DNA from: Candidatus Mucispirillum faecigallinarum
GTDB lineage: Bacteria; Chrysiogenota; Deferribacteres; Deferribacterales; Mucispirillaceae
NCBI GenBank assembly: GCA_019116905.1
Contig: DXAQ01000049.1
Coordinates: forward strand, 1-36,937
DNA: 36,937 nucleotides
Reading direction: 5' to 3'
Every line of letters begins with the position of its first letter. Within the stretch, counting starts at the first letter, position 1. Below the pieces are notes generated by a model that was not told the DNA's origin, made no database searches, and was given only the letters and a program-made list of their open reading frames with translations. Made by a program: the position numbers and the translations under genes. Of this stretch, positions 6,091 through 15,409 are shown one piece after another.

Positions 6091-8331
6091 ATGAAAGATA
6101 CATTGACAATAGCTCTTGCAGGTAATCCAAATGCCGGTAAGACTACAATATATAATGCATTAACAGGAGCCAGGCAGCATATAGGAAATTATCCTGGTGT
6201 TACTGTTGAAAAAAAAGAAAGTATGATTACATATAATAATCAGCAGCTAAAGATTATTGATTTGCCAGGAACATACAGTTTAACAGCTTATTCAGTTGAA
6301 GAAGTTGTAGCAAGAAATGTTATTATTAATGAAAAACCTGATGTTGTTGTTGATATTATAGATTCATCTAATTTAGAAAGAAATCTCTATTTAGCAGTTC
6401 AGCTTATGGAATTAAGAATACCACTTGTGTTTGTATTTAATATGAAAGATATGGCGCAGGAAATGGGTATTAAAATAGATGTGAAAAGCCTTTCTAATCT
6501 TTTTTGTGTACCTATAATAGAAACCGTTGGCAGTAAAGGGGACGGCGTTAAAACTATTTTAGAAGAAGCTATCAAAGTTGCAAAAAATCCTGAAATTAAA
6601 TATCCAGTTATAACTTATGATAAAGTAATAGAAAAATATGTTAATTCTGTTGAAGAATTAATTAAAAAGTATTCAACTAATATTGAAAATTACAATACAC
6701 GCTGGCTTGCAGTTAAACTTTTAGAAGGTGATAAGGATGTTATGCAGACAGTTCCTTCTCCTATTGTTGCAGAAGAAGTGAAAAGAGCATCTGTAGAAAT
6801 AGATGAAATGCTTGGAGATTCACCAGAAACAGCAATAGCAAGTGCCCGATATGGTTTTATATCAGGTGCATGTCAGGAATGTGTTACTACAACTGTTGAA
6901 GCGCGCCATAATATGAGCGATGCGATAGATTCAGTATTAGTAAACAGAGTGCTTGGTATTCCTATATTTTTAGGGCTTATGTATCTTGTTTTCCAGCTTA
7001 CTTTTACTCTTGGCGACCCATTTATGGGCTGGATTGAGCAGTTCTTTGGTTTTTTAGGCGAAAAAGCAAGTGTATTAATAACACATGATTTATTAAGGTC
7101 ATTGATTGTAGACGGCATAATTGGCGGCGTAGGTGGTGTTATTGTATTTCTGCCTAATATTATATTTTTATTTATAGCAATAGCAGTTCTTGAAGCAAGT
7201 GGGTATATGGCACGTGTTGCATTTATTATGGATAAAGTAATGCATAAAATAGGGCTGCATGGAAAAAGTTTTATTCCATTTTTAATTGGTTTTGGTTGCT
7301 CTGTTCCTGCAATTATGGCAACAAGAACTCTTGATAACCAGAGAGATAGAATTTTAACTATGCTTGTAACTCCTTTTATGAGCTGCGGCGCAAGGCTGCC
7401 TATATATTTACTTATTATTCCTGCTTTTTTTGATAAAAATCAGGCATTAGTTTTATGGGTTGTTTATTTAATAGGTATTATAATGGCAATAGTTGTAGCC
7501 AAAATATTGGGATTAACAGTATTAAAAGGTGAATCAGCTCCTTTTGTTATGGAACTTCCACCATACAGGATACCTACATTAAAAGGTGTTTTAATGCAAA
7601 TGTGGGAAAGAAGCTGGCTTTATCTTAAAAAGGCAGGTACTATTATTTTATTTGTATCTATTGTAATGTGGGCGTTAACTGTTTTTCCATTATTTCCAGC
7701 AGAAAAGGCGGCAGAATATGAAAATAAACTTCCAGAATTAGAGCAGGTTGTAGAAACTAAAACAGCAGAACTGGAAAAAACTGGCTATGTTATTATGACT
7801 GATGAAAACATGCAGCAGGCAGAAGAAATAAATTCTAAATTAAGTAATGAAGAATTATTAAAAGCAGAGCAGCTTATGGCTGAAATAGATGATGCAAATA
7901 TGCAGATAGAGCAGATTAATAATGATTTAGCAGAAGCAGAATTAGAAAACAGTGCTGCTGGCAGAATAGGTAAATTTATAGAGCCTGTTTTAACACCTAT
8001 TGGCTTTGACTGGAAAATTGGAACTGCATTAATAGGTGCTTTTGCAGCAAAAGAAGTGTTTGTTGCTCAAATGGGTATAGTTTACTCTCTTGGTGAAGCT
8101 GGAGAAGATTCTGATGCATTAAGAGAAAAACTTCGTGAAAACTATTCTGCTTTAACAGGTTTTGCAATTATGGTATTTGCTCTTTTAAGTGCACCATGTA
8201 TGGCAACTTTTGCAATAGTTAAAAGAGAAAGCAACTCTTGGAAATGGCCGATTTTACAATTTTTTGGAATGACAGCTATTGCATATATTATAACTTTTAT
8301 AATATATCAGGCAGGAAAACTTTTTATGTAA
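6091..8331 (+). CDS. feoB: Ferrous iron transport protein B
   Basis: FeoB, the inner-membrane Fe(II) transporter with an N-terminal GTPase. G motifs are GNPNAGKT (G1), DLPG (G3) and NMKD (G4, in place of the usual NKxD). The membrane part has both Gate regions, including GFGCSVPAIMATRTL and PFMSCGARLPIYLL. I moved the start from 6079 to ATG 6091 because GAGG (6081-6084) lies 6 bases before it and overlaps the earlier ATG; the protein is then 746 residues. At roughly residues 540-620 a charged, Glu-rich, coiled-coil-like insert precedes GRIGKFIEPVL. It is flanked by a DtxR-FeoA regulator and a Cys-rich FeoB partner, an iron uptake operon. Confidence 0.95.
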   Translation: MKDTLTIALAGNPNAGKTTIYNALTGARQHIGNYPGVTVEKKESMITYNNQQLKIIDLPGTYSLTAYSVEEVVARNVIINEKPDVVVDIIDSSNLERNLYLAVQLMELRIPLVFVFNMKDMAQEMGIKIDVKSLSNLFCVPIIETVGSKGDGVKTILEEAIKVAKNPEIKYPVITYDKVIEKYVNSVEELIKKYSTNIENYNTRWLAVKLLEGDKDVMQTVPSPIVAEEVKRASVEIDEMLGDSPETAIASARYGFISGACQECVTTTVEARHNMSDAIDSVLVNRVLGIPIFLGLMYLVFQLTFTLGDPFMGWIEQFFGFLGEKASVLITHDLLRSLIVDGIIGGVGGVIVFLPNIIFLFIAIAVLEASGYMARVAFIMDKVMHKIGLHGKSFIPFLIGFGCSVPAIMATRTLDNQRDRILTMLVTPFMSCGARLPIYLLIIPAFFDKNQALVLWVVYLIGIIMAIVVAKILGLTVLKGESAPFVMELPPYRIPTLKGVLMQMWERSWLYLKKAGTIILFVSIVMWALTVFPLFPAEKAAEYENKLPELEQVVETKTAELEKTGYVIMTDENMQQAEEINSKLSNEELLKAEQLMAEIDDANMQIEQINNDLAEAELENSAAGRIGKFIEPVLTPIGFDWKIGTALIGAFAAKEVFVAQMGIVYSLGEAGEDSDALREKLRENYSALTGFAIMVFALLSAPCMATFAIVKRESNSWKWPILQFFGMTAIAYIITFIIYQAGKLFM

Positions 8332-8348
8332 TTTAATGGAGGTAATTT

Positions 8349-8516
8349 ATGTTAGGAAATATTGTTGTAGCATTAATAGTATTAACAGCAGCTGTTATAA
8401 GCGGCAGAAAAATATATAAAACATTAACAGGAAAATCTGGCTGTTCATGTGCATGTGGAAGCTCAAAAGGAGGAACTACTGGCTGCTGCAGTTCATCATG
8501 CGGCATAAAAAAATAA
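8349..8516 (+). CDS. FeoB-associated Cys-rich membrane protein
   Basis: A 55-residue protein absent from the ORF track. It has one N-terminal membrane helix (LGNIVVALIVLTAAVISG, residues 2-19), a short basic stretch, then a Cys-rich tail with CSCAC and CC...C (six Cys in all). This is the plan of the FeoB_associated family (PF12669), which follows feoB in many anaerobes and is thought to help the transporter, perhaps by binding iron. GGAGG (8338-8342) lies 6 bases before the ATG, and the gene begins 17 bases after the feoB stop. A strong terminator follows. Confidence 0.85.
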   Translation: MLGNIVVALIVLTAAVISGRKIYKTLTGKSGCSCACGSSKGGTTGCCSSSCGIKK

Positions 8517-8529
8517 GTAATTAAATTAT

Positions 8530-8560
8530 AACCTGCCTTGAAAGTAAGGCAGGTTTTTTT
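8530..8560 (+). terminator. Rho-independent terminator of the feo operon
   Basis: AACCTGCCTT (8530-8539) pairs perfectly with AAGGCAGGTT (8546-8555) around a 6-base loop and runs into seven Ts. It sits 13 bases after the Cys-rich gene. Confidence 0.92.
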
Positions 8561-8590
8561 ATCAAAATACATAATTTTAAAAATATAGTA

Positions 8591-8618
8591 TTGATTTTAT
8601 TTTAAAAAGCTATATATT
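8591..8618 (+). promoter_or_regulatory. Putative sigma70 promoter for dnaG-rpoD
   Basis: TTGATT (8591-8596), a 16-base spacer and TATATT (8613-8618) lie 34 bases upstream of the dnaG start, just after the feo terminator. Confidence 0.45.
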
Positions 8619-8652
8619 AATTTTTTTACGAATAAAAGGAGCAGAAAATAGT

Positions 8653-10362
8653 ATGGCGCGATTTACCTCATCAATGCTTGAACAGATTAGGTTAATAAAT
8701 ATAGCCACTATTATAGAGCCTTATGTAGAATTGCGCAGCAAGGGCAGGGATTTATGGGGGCTTTGTCCTTTTCATAATGAAAAATCTCCTTCTTTTAAAG
8801 TAGATGCTGAAAAAGGTTTTTTTAAATGTTTTGGATGTGATGCAAAAGGGGACGGCATTACATTTATAATGCGTAAACTTGGTTTTTCATACCAGGATGC
8901 TGTATTATATTTAGCTGAAAAGTATGGGATAAATATAGAATATGACGGCGAAAGTAATATGCACTCAAAAGACATATTAACTCTCCATGATGAAATACAG
9001 AAAATTTCCCGTAAACTTTTTTATACAAGTGCAGGCCAGGAAGCTAGAAACTATATTATAAACCGCAGTTTTAACGATGATGATTTTAATGAATTTGGAA
9101 TAGGCTATCTTTCTTCAGATGTAGATTATTCTGGAATTTATAAAATGTTTCCAAAAGATATACTTTATAATTCCGGCTTTTTTAAGGAATCTAAATACGG
9201 CGCGCCTTATGCAAGGTTTTTTAACAGGCTTATGCTGCCTATAAAAAACGTAACAGGTTCAATTGCAGCTTTTGCAGGCAGAAGTTTAGACGGCTCAAAC
9301 CCAAAATATCTAAATTCAGCAGAAAGCTCTGTATTTCATAAGGGTTATACATTATTTAATATAGATAAGGCAAAAGATGCCATGAAACAAAGCAGGCAGG
9401 CACTGATTGTAGAAGGTTATTTTGATGTAATGCGTCTTTATAAGAACGGCTTTAAAAATGCAGTAGCACCAATGGGTACAGCATTAACTCATGAGCAGAT
9501 AGGTCTTTTAAAACGGTATGCAGAAGAAATAACTGTTATGTTTGATGGGGACAGTGCAGGTGAGAAAGCTGCTTTTAGAAGCCTTGAAAGGTTTGCAGAA
9601 AGTGGACTTTTCCCAAAAGTAATTTTTCTGCCGGAAGTAGATGACCCAGACAGCTTTATTTTAAACTATGGAGCAGATAAATTTAAAGAAATATTTGAAA
9701 AAAGAGAAGATTTATTTATCCACATGATAAAAAGACTTGCACTTTCTGCAAAAAATGATTTTAATATAAAGCTTGTCAGGTTTAAATCAGTAAAAGATAT
9801 GCTTGCAAAAATAGAAAATCTCCATATTAGAGACTATTATATCGAGGCGGCAGCAGATATATTTGGTTTGAAAAAAGAAAATATTCAAGAAGAATTAGCA
9901 GTTAACCGATATAAAAAGAATGTTGCCTTAAATAAGTCAGTTAATAAGAACTTATACTTATGTGAGATGGATTTTGTTGCATGTTTATCACGTTTACCAG
10001 TAGATATTGTAGATAGTATTTTATCTGATATGAATCTGGAAATGATAAATAATGATGAAATTAGAAGTATTTTAAAAAAAATACTTGAATTTTTGCCAAA
10101 TATTTCAGATATTAGGCAGGTTACGCATGAATTAGGCAGTCAATTTGTAGAGCTTGCAATGCGGGAAATTGCAGAAGATAATGCTTATGATGAAGCACTG
10201 AAAAATAAAAGACAAATTGAGCTTAATTATCTAAAAAAACGTCAGAATGAGTTGATAGAGTTAATGCGTACAACTACTGACAAAACAGCTCAAATCAGTA
10301 TTTTGCAGGAATTAAATAATCTTACAAAACTGATTGCAGGTAAAAATAAGGATGGTGAATAA
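8653..10362 (+). CDS. dnaG: DNA primase
   Basis: Primase, which lays RNA primers at the replication fork; 569 residues, near the usual length. The N-terminal zinc-binding domain has Cys38, His41, Cys59 and Cys62 (CPFH...CFGC). The catalytic core follows, with the TOPRIM motifs [10 protein letters not shown] and [12 protein letters not shown] supplying the acidic metal ligands. The C-terminal 130 residues are helical and charged, as in the DnaB-binding domain. It is followed 5 bases later by rpoD, as in the widespread macromolecular-synthesis operon; rpsU is not present upstream. AAAGGAG precedes the start with a somewhat long spacing. Confidence 0.95.
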   Translation: MARFTSSMLEQIRLINIATIIEPYVELRSKGRDLWGLCPFHNEKSPSFKVDAEKGFFKCFGCDAKGDGITFIMRKLGFSYQDAVLYLAEKYGINIEYDGESNMHSKDILTLHDEIQKISRKLFYTSAGQEARNYIINRSFNDDDFNEFGIGYLSSDVDYSGIYKMFPKDILYNSGFFKESKYGAPYARFFNRLMLPIKNVTGSIAAFAGRSLDGSNPKYLNSAESSVFHKGYTLFNIDKAKDAMKQSRQALIVEGYFDVMRLYKNGFKNAVAPMGTALTHEQIGLLKRYAEEITVMFDGDSAGEKAAFRSLERFAESGLFPKVIFLPEVDDPDSFILNYGADKFKEIFEKREDLFIHMIKRLALSAKNDFNIKLVRFKSVKDMLAKIENLHIRDYYIEAAADIFGLKKENIQEELAVNRYKKNVALNKSVNKNLYLCEMDFVACLSRLPVDIVDSILSDMNLEMINNDEIRSILKKILEFLPNISDIRQVTHELGSQFVELAMREIAEDNAYDEALKNKRQIELNYLKKRQNELIELMRTTTDKTAQISILQELNNLTKLIAGKNKDGE

Positions 10363-10367
10363 AGTTT

Positions 10368-12188
10368 ATGTCAAAGAAGATCAAACTACCTGAAGTAAAA
10401 CAATTAATCACACTTGGAAAAGAAAAAGGATTTCTTACTTTTGATGAGATTAATGATGCACTGCCTGAAGAAGCAGCAACAAGTGATTTTCTTGATGAAA
10501 TAATAACATTACTTTCACAGCTTAAAATTGATGTTATAGATAATAAAAGTAAAAAAGGAAATATATTTCCTACAAATGTTGTTATAGATGATGAAGATGA
10601 CGAAGACGGTCTTTCTTCACTTGACGGCGAATACCAGGAAGACGGGGAAGAAATATTAAGCACTGATGACCCTGTCAGGCTTTATTTAAAAGAAATGGGC
10701 AATATTCCTCTTTTAAACAGGGAAGATGAAGTTAATGTTGCAAAAGAAATAAAAAAAGGTCAAAGAAAAGTTATTAAAGCAATCTTATCTTTTCCGTCAA
10801 CTGCTGCTAAATTTATGGAATTTTCAGAAGGCGTAAAAAATGATACAATGCGCCTTAAAGATATCATAGATATAGAAGAAGATGATATAGAAATGGAACA
10901 GCTGCAGGAAGATTTTGAAGATATGGATGAAGAAGCTGTTAAAGAAATCAAAGATAATAAAGAGGCACAGTTAAAAGCTCAATTTTTTGATACAATTGAT
11001 GAAATAGTTAATAAACTTCGTCAGGATATTAATTTAGCAGAAGAATATAGGAAAAATGCTAAAAATCTGCCTGTTGAAGAACAGAAAAAAATGAAGGCTG
11101 ATTTAGATGCTTCTATTGAAGAATTAACTGATAAACTCCTTGAAATCAAAGTTAATTTTACAACAATTAATGAAATTTCTCAGGATATTAAAATTACATA
11201 CGATGCTATTCAAGACAGCATGTATGAATTTAATAAACTTGCTAAAATCTTAAAATTAGATACACCTACTCTTTTCACTATTACAAATGAAGAAATTACT
11301 CAAATAGCATCTAACCAGGGCATGCGTGAAAAAGAAATAAATACTATTATTAGTAAGCATGCACAAACTCTTGAAAAAATAAATAACCATTATAATAATA
11401 TTGGTATAGAAAAAGATGAGTTTGAGCAGATATATGAAAGCCTTTTAGAAGGCGAGCATGTAACTGACAGCGCTAAATCTAAATTAATTGAGGCAAACCT
11501 TAGATTAGTTGTAAGTATAGCAAAAAAATATACAAACAGAGGTTTACAGTTCCTTGATTTAATTCAGGAAGGAAATATAGGTCTTATGAAAGCTGTTGAA
11601 AAATTTGACTATTCAAAAGGATATAAATTTTCAACTTATGCTACATGGTGGATAAGGCAGGCAATTACAAGAGCTATTGCTGACCAGGCACGTACAATCC
11701 GTATACCAGTTCACATGATAGAAACAATCAATAAAATGATGAAAGTTACTAGAAATCTGCAGCAGGATTTAGGCAGGGAGCCAACACCAGAAGAAATATC
11801 TGAAAAAATGGATATTCCTGTTGAAAAAATCAAAAAAGTGATGAAAATAGCAAAAGAACCTGTATCTCTTGAAACACCGATTGGTGAAGATGAAGATTCA
11901 AGTCTTGGTGATTTTATTGAAGATAAGTCTGCTAAAAATCCGTCAGATGAAGTAACTTATTTAAAATTAAAAGAGCATACAAGAAATATTCTTGATACCT
12001 TATCGCCTAGGGAGGCAAGTGTATTAAGGCTTAGGTTTGGTATAGACTGCGATTCAGACCACACTCTTGAAGAAGTTGGTAAGAAATTTACAGTTACAAG
12101 AGAACGTATCAGGCAGATTGAAGCAAAAGCGCTGCGTAAATTAAGGCACCCTACAAGAAGTCGTATTATGCGCACTTTTACTGACTAA
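10368..12188 (+). CDS. rpoD: RNA polymerase primary sigma factor
   Basis: Housekeeping sigma70, 606 residues. Region 1.1 spans about residues 1-80 and region 1.2 carries [17 protein letters not shown] long acidic non-conserved region (about 140-370) follows, rich in Glu/Asp and Lys. Regions 2.1-2.4 include [31 protein letters not shown] and the -10-reading [14 protein letters not shown]. Region 3 carries [10 protein letters not shown], and region 4.2 has [21 protein letters not shown] for -35 contact. These conserved recognition helices support the use of TTGACA/TATAAT-like promoters in this genome. It is co-transcribed with dnaG and probably with the following methyltransferase. Confidence 0.97.
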   Translation: MSKKIKLPEVKQLITLGKEKGFLTFDEINDALPEEAATSDFLDEIITLLSQLKIDVIDNKSKKGNIFPTNVVIDDEDDEDGLSSLDGEYQEDGEEILSTDDPVRLYLKEMGNIPLLNREDEVNVAKEIKKGQRKVIKAILSFPSTAAKFMEFSEGVKNDTMRLKDIIDIEEDDIEMEQLQEDFEDMDEEAVKEIKDNKEAQLKAQFFDTIDEIVNKLRQDINLAEEYRKNAKNLPVEEQKKMKADLDASIEELTDKLLEIKVNFTTINEISQDIKITYDAIQDSMYEFNKLAKILKLDTPTLFTITNEEITQIASNQGMREKEINTIISKHAQTLEKINNHYNNIGIEKDEFEQIYESLLEGEHVTDSAKSKLIEANLRLVVSIAKKYTNRGLQFLDLIQEGNIGLMKAVEKFDYSKGYKFSTYATWWIRQAITRAIADQARTIRIPVHMIETINKMMKVTRNLQQDLGREPTPEEISEKMDIPVEKIKKVMKIAKEPVSLETPIGEDEDSSLGDFIEDKSAKNPSDEVTYLKLKEHTRNILDTLSPREASVLRLRFGIDCDSDHTLEEVGKKFTVTRERIRQIEAKALRKLRHPTRSRIMRTFTD

Positions 12189-12189
12189 T

Positions 12190-12660
12190 ATGAAATTAAA
12201 TTTTTATACATATAAAACAGATATCGGCAGTTTAAATATAACTGCCGATAATTTTTATATAAGATATTTATCTATTGGAAAGTATAAATATTCTAATCAT
12301 ATATATAATGAAACAGAATTAATAAATAATGCTTTTCTACAAATTAATGAATATTTAGCAGGCATTAGAAAACAATTTGAATTAAATATTTTTTATGAAG
12401 GCTCTATTTTTCAGAAAAAAATATGGAATGAACTTTTACATATACCTTACGGGCAGGTAATATCATATAAGCAGCTGGCAGAAAAGGTTTATGCACCAAA
12501 AGCTTACAGGGCAGCAGGCTCTGCATGTGGATTAAATCCGTTACCTATAATTATACCATGCCACAGGGTAATACATTCAAACGGCAGTATTTCTGGATAT
12601 GCTTTTGGAAGTAAAGTAAAGGAGTATTTATTAAATTTAGAAAAAAATAGCGCTGTATAA
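12190..12660 (+). CDS. ogt: Methylated-DNA--protein-cysteine methyltransferase
   Basis: A 156-residue suicide repair enzyme that moves the methyl group from O6-methylguanine to its own cysteine. The active-site PCHRV has Cys124; upstream are IPYGQVISYKQLA and the helix-turn-helix RAAGSACGLNPLPI, with the Arg that flips the base. The N-terminal 70 residues are a poorly conserved ribonuclease-like domain. No Ada-type regulatory domain is attached, so it is Ogt/MGMT-like. The ATG lies 1 base past the rpoD stop with no clear ribosome binding site, suggesting coupled translation. This repair gene on the sigma-factor transcript would be expressed constitutively. Confidence 0.92.
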   Translation: MKLNFYTYKTDIGSLNITADNFYIRYLSIGKYKYSNHIYNETELINNAFLQINEYLAGIRKQFELNIFYEGSIFQKKIWNELLHIPYGQVISYKQLAEKVYAPKAYRAAGSACGLNPLPIIIPCHRVIHSNGSISGYAFGSKVKEYLLNLEKNSAV

Positions 12661-12730
12661 TAAAAATTATTGCATTTTAAAATTTATTATAGTAAACTCA
12701 CTTCGTAAAAATAAAAAAGAAAGGTATGAT

Positions 12731-12940
12731 ATGAAATTAAGTGCAAGAAATCAATTAAAAGGCGTTATAAAAGAAATAGAAAATGGTGCAGTTAATGCTG
12801 TTGTTAAATTAGATATAGGCGGCGGCAATATTATTTCTGCAACAATTTCTATGGATGCTGTTAAATCATTAAACTTATCAGTAGGTAAGGAAGCTTATGC
12901 AGTTATTAAATCTACATCAGTTATGGTTGGTGTAGAATAA
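12731..12940 (+). CDS. Mop-type molybdenum-binding (TOBE) protein
   Basis: A 69-residue stand-alone Mop/TOBE domain. The family pattern is clear: MKLSARNQLKGVIKEIENGAVNAVV at the start, then 'ISATISMDAVKSL' and 'AYAVIKSTSVMVGV'. Such molbindins assemble into rings that bind molybdate or tungstate oxyanions and buffer them in the cytoplasm. It would support the molybdopterin oxidoreductase encoded 22 kb away, a functional link only by inference. AAAGGT precedes the start by about 6 bases. The tRNA-Leu gene begins just 9 bases after its stop. Confidence 0.9.
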   Translation: MKLSARNQLKGVIKEIENGAVNAVVKLDIGGGNIISATISMDAVKSLNLSVGKEAYAVIKSTSVMVGVE

Positions 12941-12949
12941 TATAAATCA

Positions 12950-13033
12950 GCCGAAATGGTGGAACTGGTAGACACGCAGGTTTCAGGTACCTGTGGGGTA
13001 ACACCTGTGGGGGTTCAAATCCCCCTTTCGGCA
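12950..13033 (+). tRNA. tRNA-Leu (anticodon CAG)
   Basis: An 84-base class II tRNA. The acceptor arms GCCGAAA (12950-12956) and TTTCGGC (13026-13032) pair perfectly, with A73 as the Leu-type discriminator. The anticodon stem CAGGT/ACCTG encloses TTCAGGT, giving CAG at 12984-12986 (reads CUG). A long variable arm follows, then the T arm GGGGG-TTCAAAT-CCCCC. The 3' CCA is not encoded. It follows the mop gene by 9 bases with no own promoter visible. Confidence 0.96.
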
Positions 13034-13044
13034 TTTATACAATC

Positions 13045-13083
13045 TATATAAAATATACTGATTAGTATGGGGTATTTTATATA
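13045..13083. repeat. AT-only inverted repeat after tRNA-Leu
   Basis: TATATAAAATA (13045-13055) and TATTTTATATA (13073-13083) are perfect 11-base arms 17 bases apart, between the tRNA and mreB. No T-run follows. It may be a weak 3' hairpin or an operator; in this AT-rich context chance is possible. Confidence 0.35.
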
Positions 13084-13125
13084 TAGTGTATTGTCTTTAA
13101 TTAAATATTGTGAGGTAAAGTAAGC

Positions 13126-14151
13126 ATGCCGATGAATTTTATGTATAATATGTTTTCAAGTGATTTAGCGGTGGATTTAGGCACAGCTAATACTCTTATA
13201 TATGTTAAAGGCAGAGGGGTTGTTTCAAGTGAGCCTTCTGTTGTTGCAATAAATAGTAATACTAAAGAAATTCTTGCTATTGGGCAGGAAGCAAAAAATA
13301 TGCTTGGCAGGACTCCTGCAAATATTAGTGCTGTTCGCCCAATGAAAGATGGCGTTATTGCAGATTATGATACTACAGAAAAAATGATTAGATATTTTAT
13401 TCTAAAAGTTCATAACAGAAGAAGTCTTGTTCGTCCTAGAATGGTTATATGTATCCCGTCAGGTGTTACTCAGGTAGAAAAAAGAGCCGTTAAAGATTCT
13501 GCTATTCAGGCAGGCGCTAGAGAAGTATATTTAATTGAAGAACCAATGGCAGCAGCAATCGGGGCAGGTCTTCCTATCCAAGAGCCATCAGGTAATATGG
13601 TGGTAGATATAGGTGGCGGCACAACTGAGGTTGCAGTTATATCTTTATCAGGTATTGTTTATGCGAATTCTGTAAGGGTAGGCGGCGATGAAATGGATGA
13701 TAATATTGTTAACTATATTAAACGCCAGTATAACCTTTTAATCGGTACAGCTACTGCAGAAGATTTAAAAATTAAACTTGGTTCAGCATTTCCACTGGAA
13801 AATGAAATAAAAACTGAAATTAAAGGCAGGGATTTAGTTACAGGTATTCCTAAAACAATAGAAATATCTGATTCTGAAATTAGAGAGGCCTTAAAAGAAG
13901 CTATTGCAAAAATTGTTGATGCAGTTCGCATTGCATTAGAGCAGACTCCGCCAGAATTATCAGCAGATATTGTTGATAGAGGTATTGTATTAACTGGTGG
14001 TGGTGCACTTTTAAAAAATCTTGATAAAAGGCTTTCACATGAAACAGGTCTTCCTATTATCGTTTCTGATGACCCTTTAAAAGCCGTTGCTTTAGGTTCA
14101 GGTAAAGTGCTTGATGATTTAGAACTGCTTAAAAAGGTTGCTGTAGAATAA
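13126..14151 (+). CDS. mreB: Rod shape-determining actin homologue MreB
   Basis: MreB, 341 residues, the bacterial actin whose membrane-bound filaments steer the elongasome. The actin-fold nucleotide motifs are present: phosphate 1 [14 protein letters not shown], phosphate 2 [16 protein letters not shown], connect segments [13 protein letters not shown], and the adenosine motif [14 protein letters not shown]. The N-terminus [10 protein letters not shown] is a short amphipathic stretch suited to membrane contact. GAGGT lies about 9 bases before the start. It heads a five-gene cell-shape operon mreB-mreC-mreD-mrdA-rodA. Confidence 0.97.
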   Translation: MPMNFMYNMFSSDLAVDLGTANTLIYVKGRGVVSSEPSVVAINSNTKEILAIGQEAKNMLGRTPANISAVRPMKDGVIADYDTTEKMIRYFILKVHNRRSLVRPRMVICIPSGVTQVEKRAVKDSAIQAGAREVYLIEEPMAAAIGAGLPIQEPSGNMVVDIGGGTTEVAVISLSGIVYANSVRVGGDEMDDNIVNYIKRQYNLLIGTATAEDLKIKLGSAFPLENEIKTEIKGRDLVTGIPKTIEISDSEIREALKEAIAKIVDAVRIALEQTPPELSADIVDRGIVLTGGGALLKNLDKRLSHETGLPIIVSDDPLKAVALGSGKVLDDLELLKKVAVE

Positions 14152-14154
14152 GAA

Positions 14155-14946
14155 ATGTTTAAGTGGAAAAGATTATTTCTTGTTATTATTATAATACTGC
14201 TTATAATAATAGTACAGGCAAGGAATATAAATGTTGATGGTCCATTTCGCGGGTTGCTTGGTAATATTGTAAACCCAGTTATCTTTTTAACAAATAAGGT
14301 ATTTTCAGGTATTGGCGGTGTATGGAATTCTTACATTAATTTAGTTAATGTGCAAAAGGAAAACCAGGAATATAAGAAGATTATTGATAATCTTACTCTT
14401 GAAAATACTTTATTATCAGAAAAGCTTAGTCAAAGTGAAAGGTTACAGACATTACTTAGGTTATATAGAACTTATGATTTTCAGCAAATGCCTGCAAATG
14501 TTGTAGGTGTTAGTGATGGCTATGTAAAAAATATTGTGATTGATGCTGGTGATATTGACGGTGTGAAGAAAAATGACCCAGTTATTGGGTTTCAAGGGCT
14601 TGTTGGCAGAGTGTCTAATACTTATGCAACAACCAGCGAAGTGGATGTTATTTTAAATATTTCATCAAATGTCAGCGTTATGAACAGCAGAACAAGAGTG
14701 TCAGGTATTATGCGTGGAGACGGTAAAGGCCGCCTTTATGTAGATTATTATGACAGACTTGATGATGTGCGGGTTGGTGATGTATTTGTTACATCAGGGC
14801 TTGGAATGCTTTACCCAAAAGGTATAAGAATAGGAAAAGTATCGGAAATAGTTCGTGATAATACTGGGCTTTTTCAAAAAGTATTTTTAGAGCAGTCCGA
14901 AGATTTTTATAAATTGGAACATGTTTTCATTGTTAAGAATAATTAA
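14155..14946 (+). CDS. mreC: Rod shape-determining protein MreC
   Basis: MreC, 263 residues, a bitopic membrane protein that scaffolds the elongasome in the periplasm. A single membrane helix lies at about residues 6-22 (LFLVIIIILLIIIVQA), followed by a coiled-coil segment (about 64-100, NLTLENTLLSEKLSQSERL) and the two beta-barrel domains typical of MreC (ANVVGVSDGYVKNIVIDAG, 'VIGFQGLVGRV', 'DVFVTSGLG'). It starts 3 bases after the mreB stop and its end overlaps mreD by 26 bases, so translation is probably coupled. Confidence 0.95.
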   Translation: MFKWKRLFLVIIIILLIIIVQARNINVDGPFRGLLGNIVNPVIFLTNKVFSGIGGVWNSYINLVNVQKENQEYKKIIDNLTLENTLLSEKLSQSERLQTLLRLYRTYDFQQMPANVVGVSDGYVKNIVIDAGDIDGVKKNDPVIGFQGLVGRVSNTYATTSEVDVILNISSNVSVMNSRTRVSGIMRGDGKGRLYVDYYDRLDDVRVGDVFVTSGLGMLYPKGIRIGKVSEIVRDNTGLFQKVFLEQSEDFYKLEHVFIVKNN

Positions 14947-15409
14947 AAATAGATATGTATCTATTATACTAATACTTACTTTATGTTACGTATTATCTCA
15001 TACAACATTTCATTTTTTATCAAATGTAAATTACTCCATAATACTTTATATGCTTACAGCTCAGCATATTAATGATGAAACTTATATTCCTTATTCTATT
15101 ATTTTTGGTTTATATTCAGATTACATTGCAGCATCATATATTGGTTTAAGTGTTTTATTTTTTCTGTTTTTATCAATTATAAAAATATTTACAGAATATA
15201 AGTTTGATTTAAAGACATCTTTTTCAATAGTCATATTTAGTGCGTTTGCTATTTTAGCATATAATTTATTTTTTTCCACTATTTTAGGATATAATATGAT
15301 ATTATCATCTATATATATTTTAAAAACAAGCGTATTTGATTTTATAATTTATTTAGTTATTTATTCTATAATGGAGTTTGCAAGTGCTTTTCGCAGCATT
15401 AAAAGATGA
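14921..15409 (+). CDS. mreD: Rod shape-determining protein MreD
   Basis: MreD, 162 residues, a polytopic inner-membrane protein with about five hydrophobic segments (residues about 12-30, 38-48, 56-86, 98-122, 130-154). Sequence conservation in this family is low; the motif 'IFGLYSDYIAASYIGLSVLFF' resembles the conserved G-x-x-x-D segment. The call rests on that, the topology and its place between mreC and mrdA. It overlaps both neighbours: its ATG is inside mreC and its end is inside mrdA. Confidence 0.88.
   Translation: MFSLLRIIKNRYVSIILILTLCYVLSHTTFHFLSNVNYSIILYMLTAQHINDETYIPYSIIFGLYSDYIAASYIGLSVLFFLFLSIIKIFTEYKFDLKTSFSIVIFSAFAILAYNLFFSTILGYNMILSSIYILKTSVFDFIIYLVIYSIMEFASAFRSIKR

Noticed and set aside
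8333-8572. Minus-strand 79-residue ORF downstream of feoB
   Set aside because: It is antisense to the Cys-rich FeoB partner and crosses the terminator; the plus-strand frame has the GGAGG site.
10322-10951. Ser-rich minus-strand ORFs (10322-10663 and 10760-10951)
   Set aside because: They are antisense to the acidic region of rpoD; runs of Asp/Glu codons read as Ser on the other strand. No ribosome binding site or family resemblance.
12656-12691. Inverted repeat TATAATAAA/TTTATTATA after ogt
   Set aside because: Pure A/T arms without a T-run or GC core; not convincing as a terminator and easily due to base composition.
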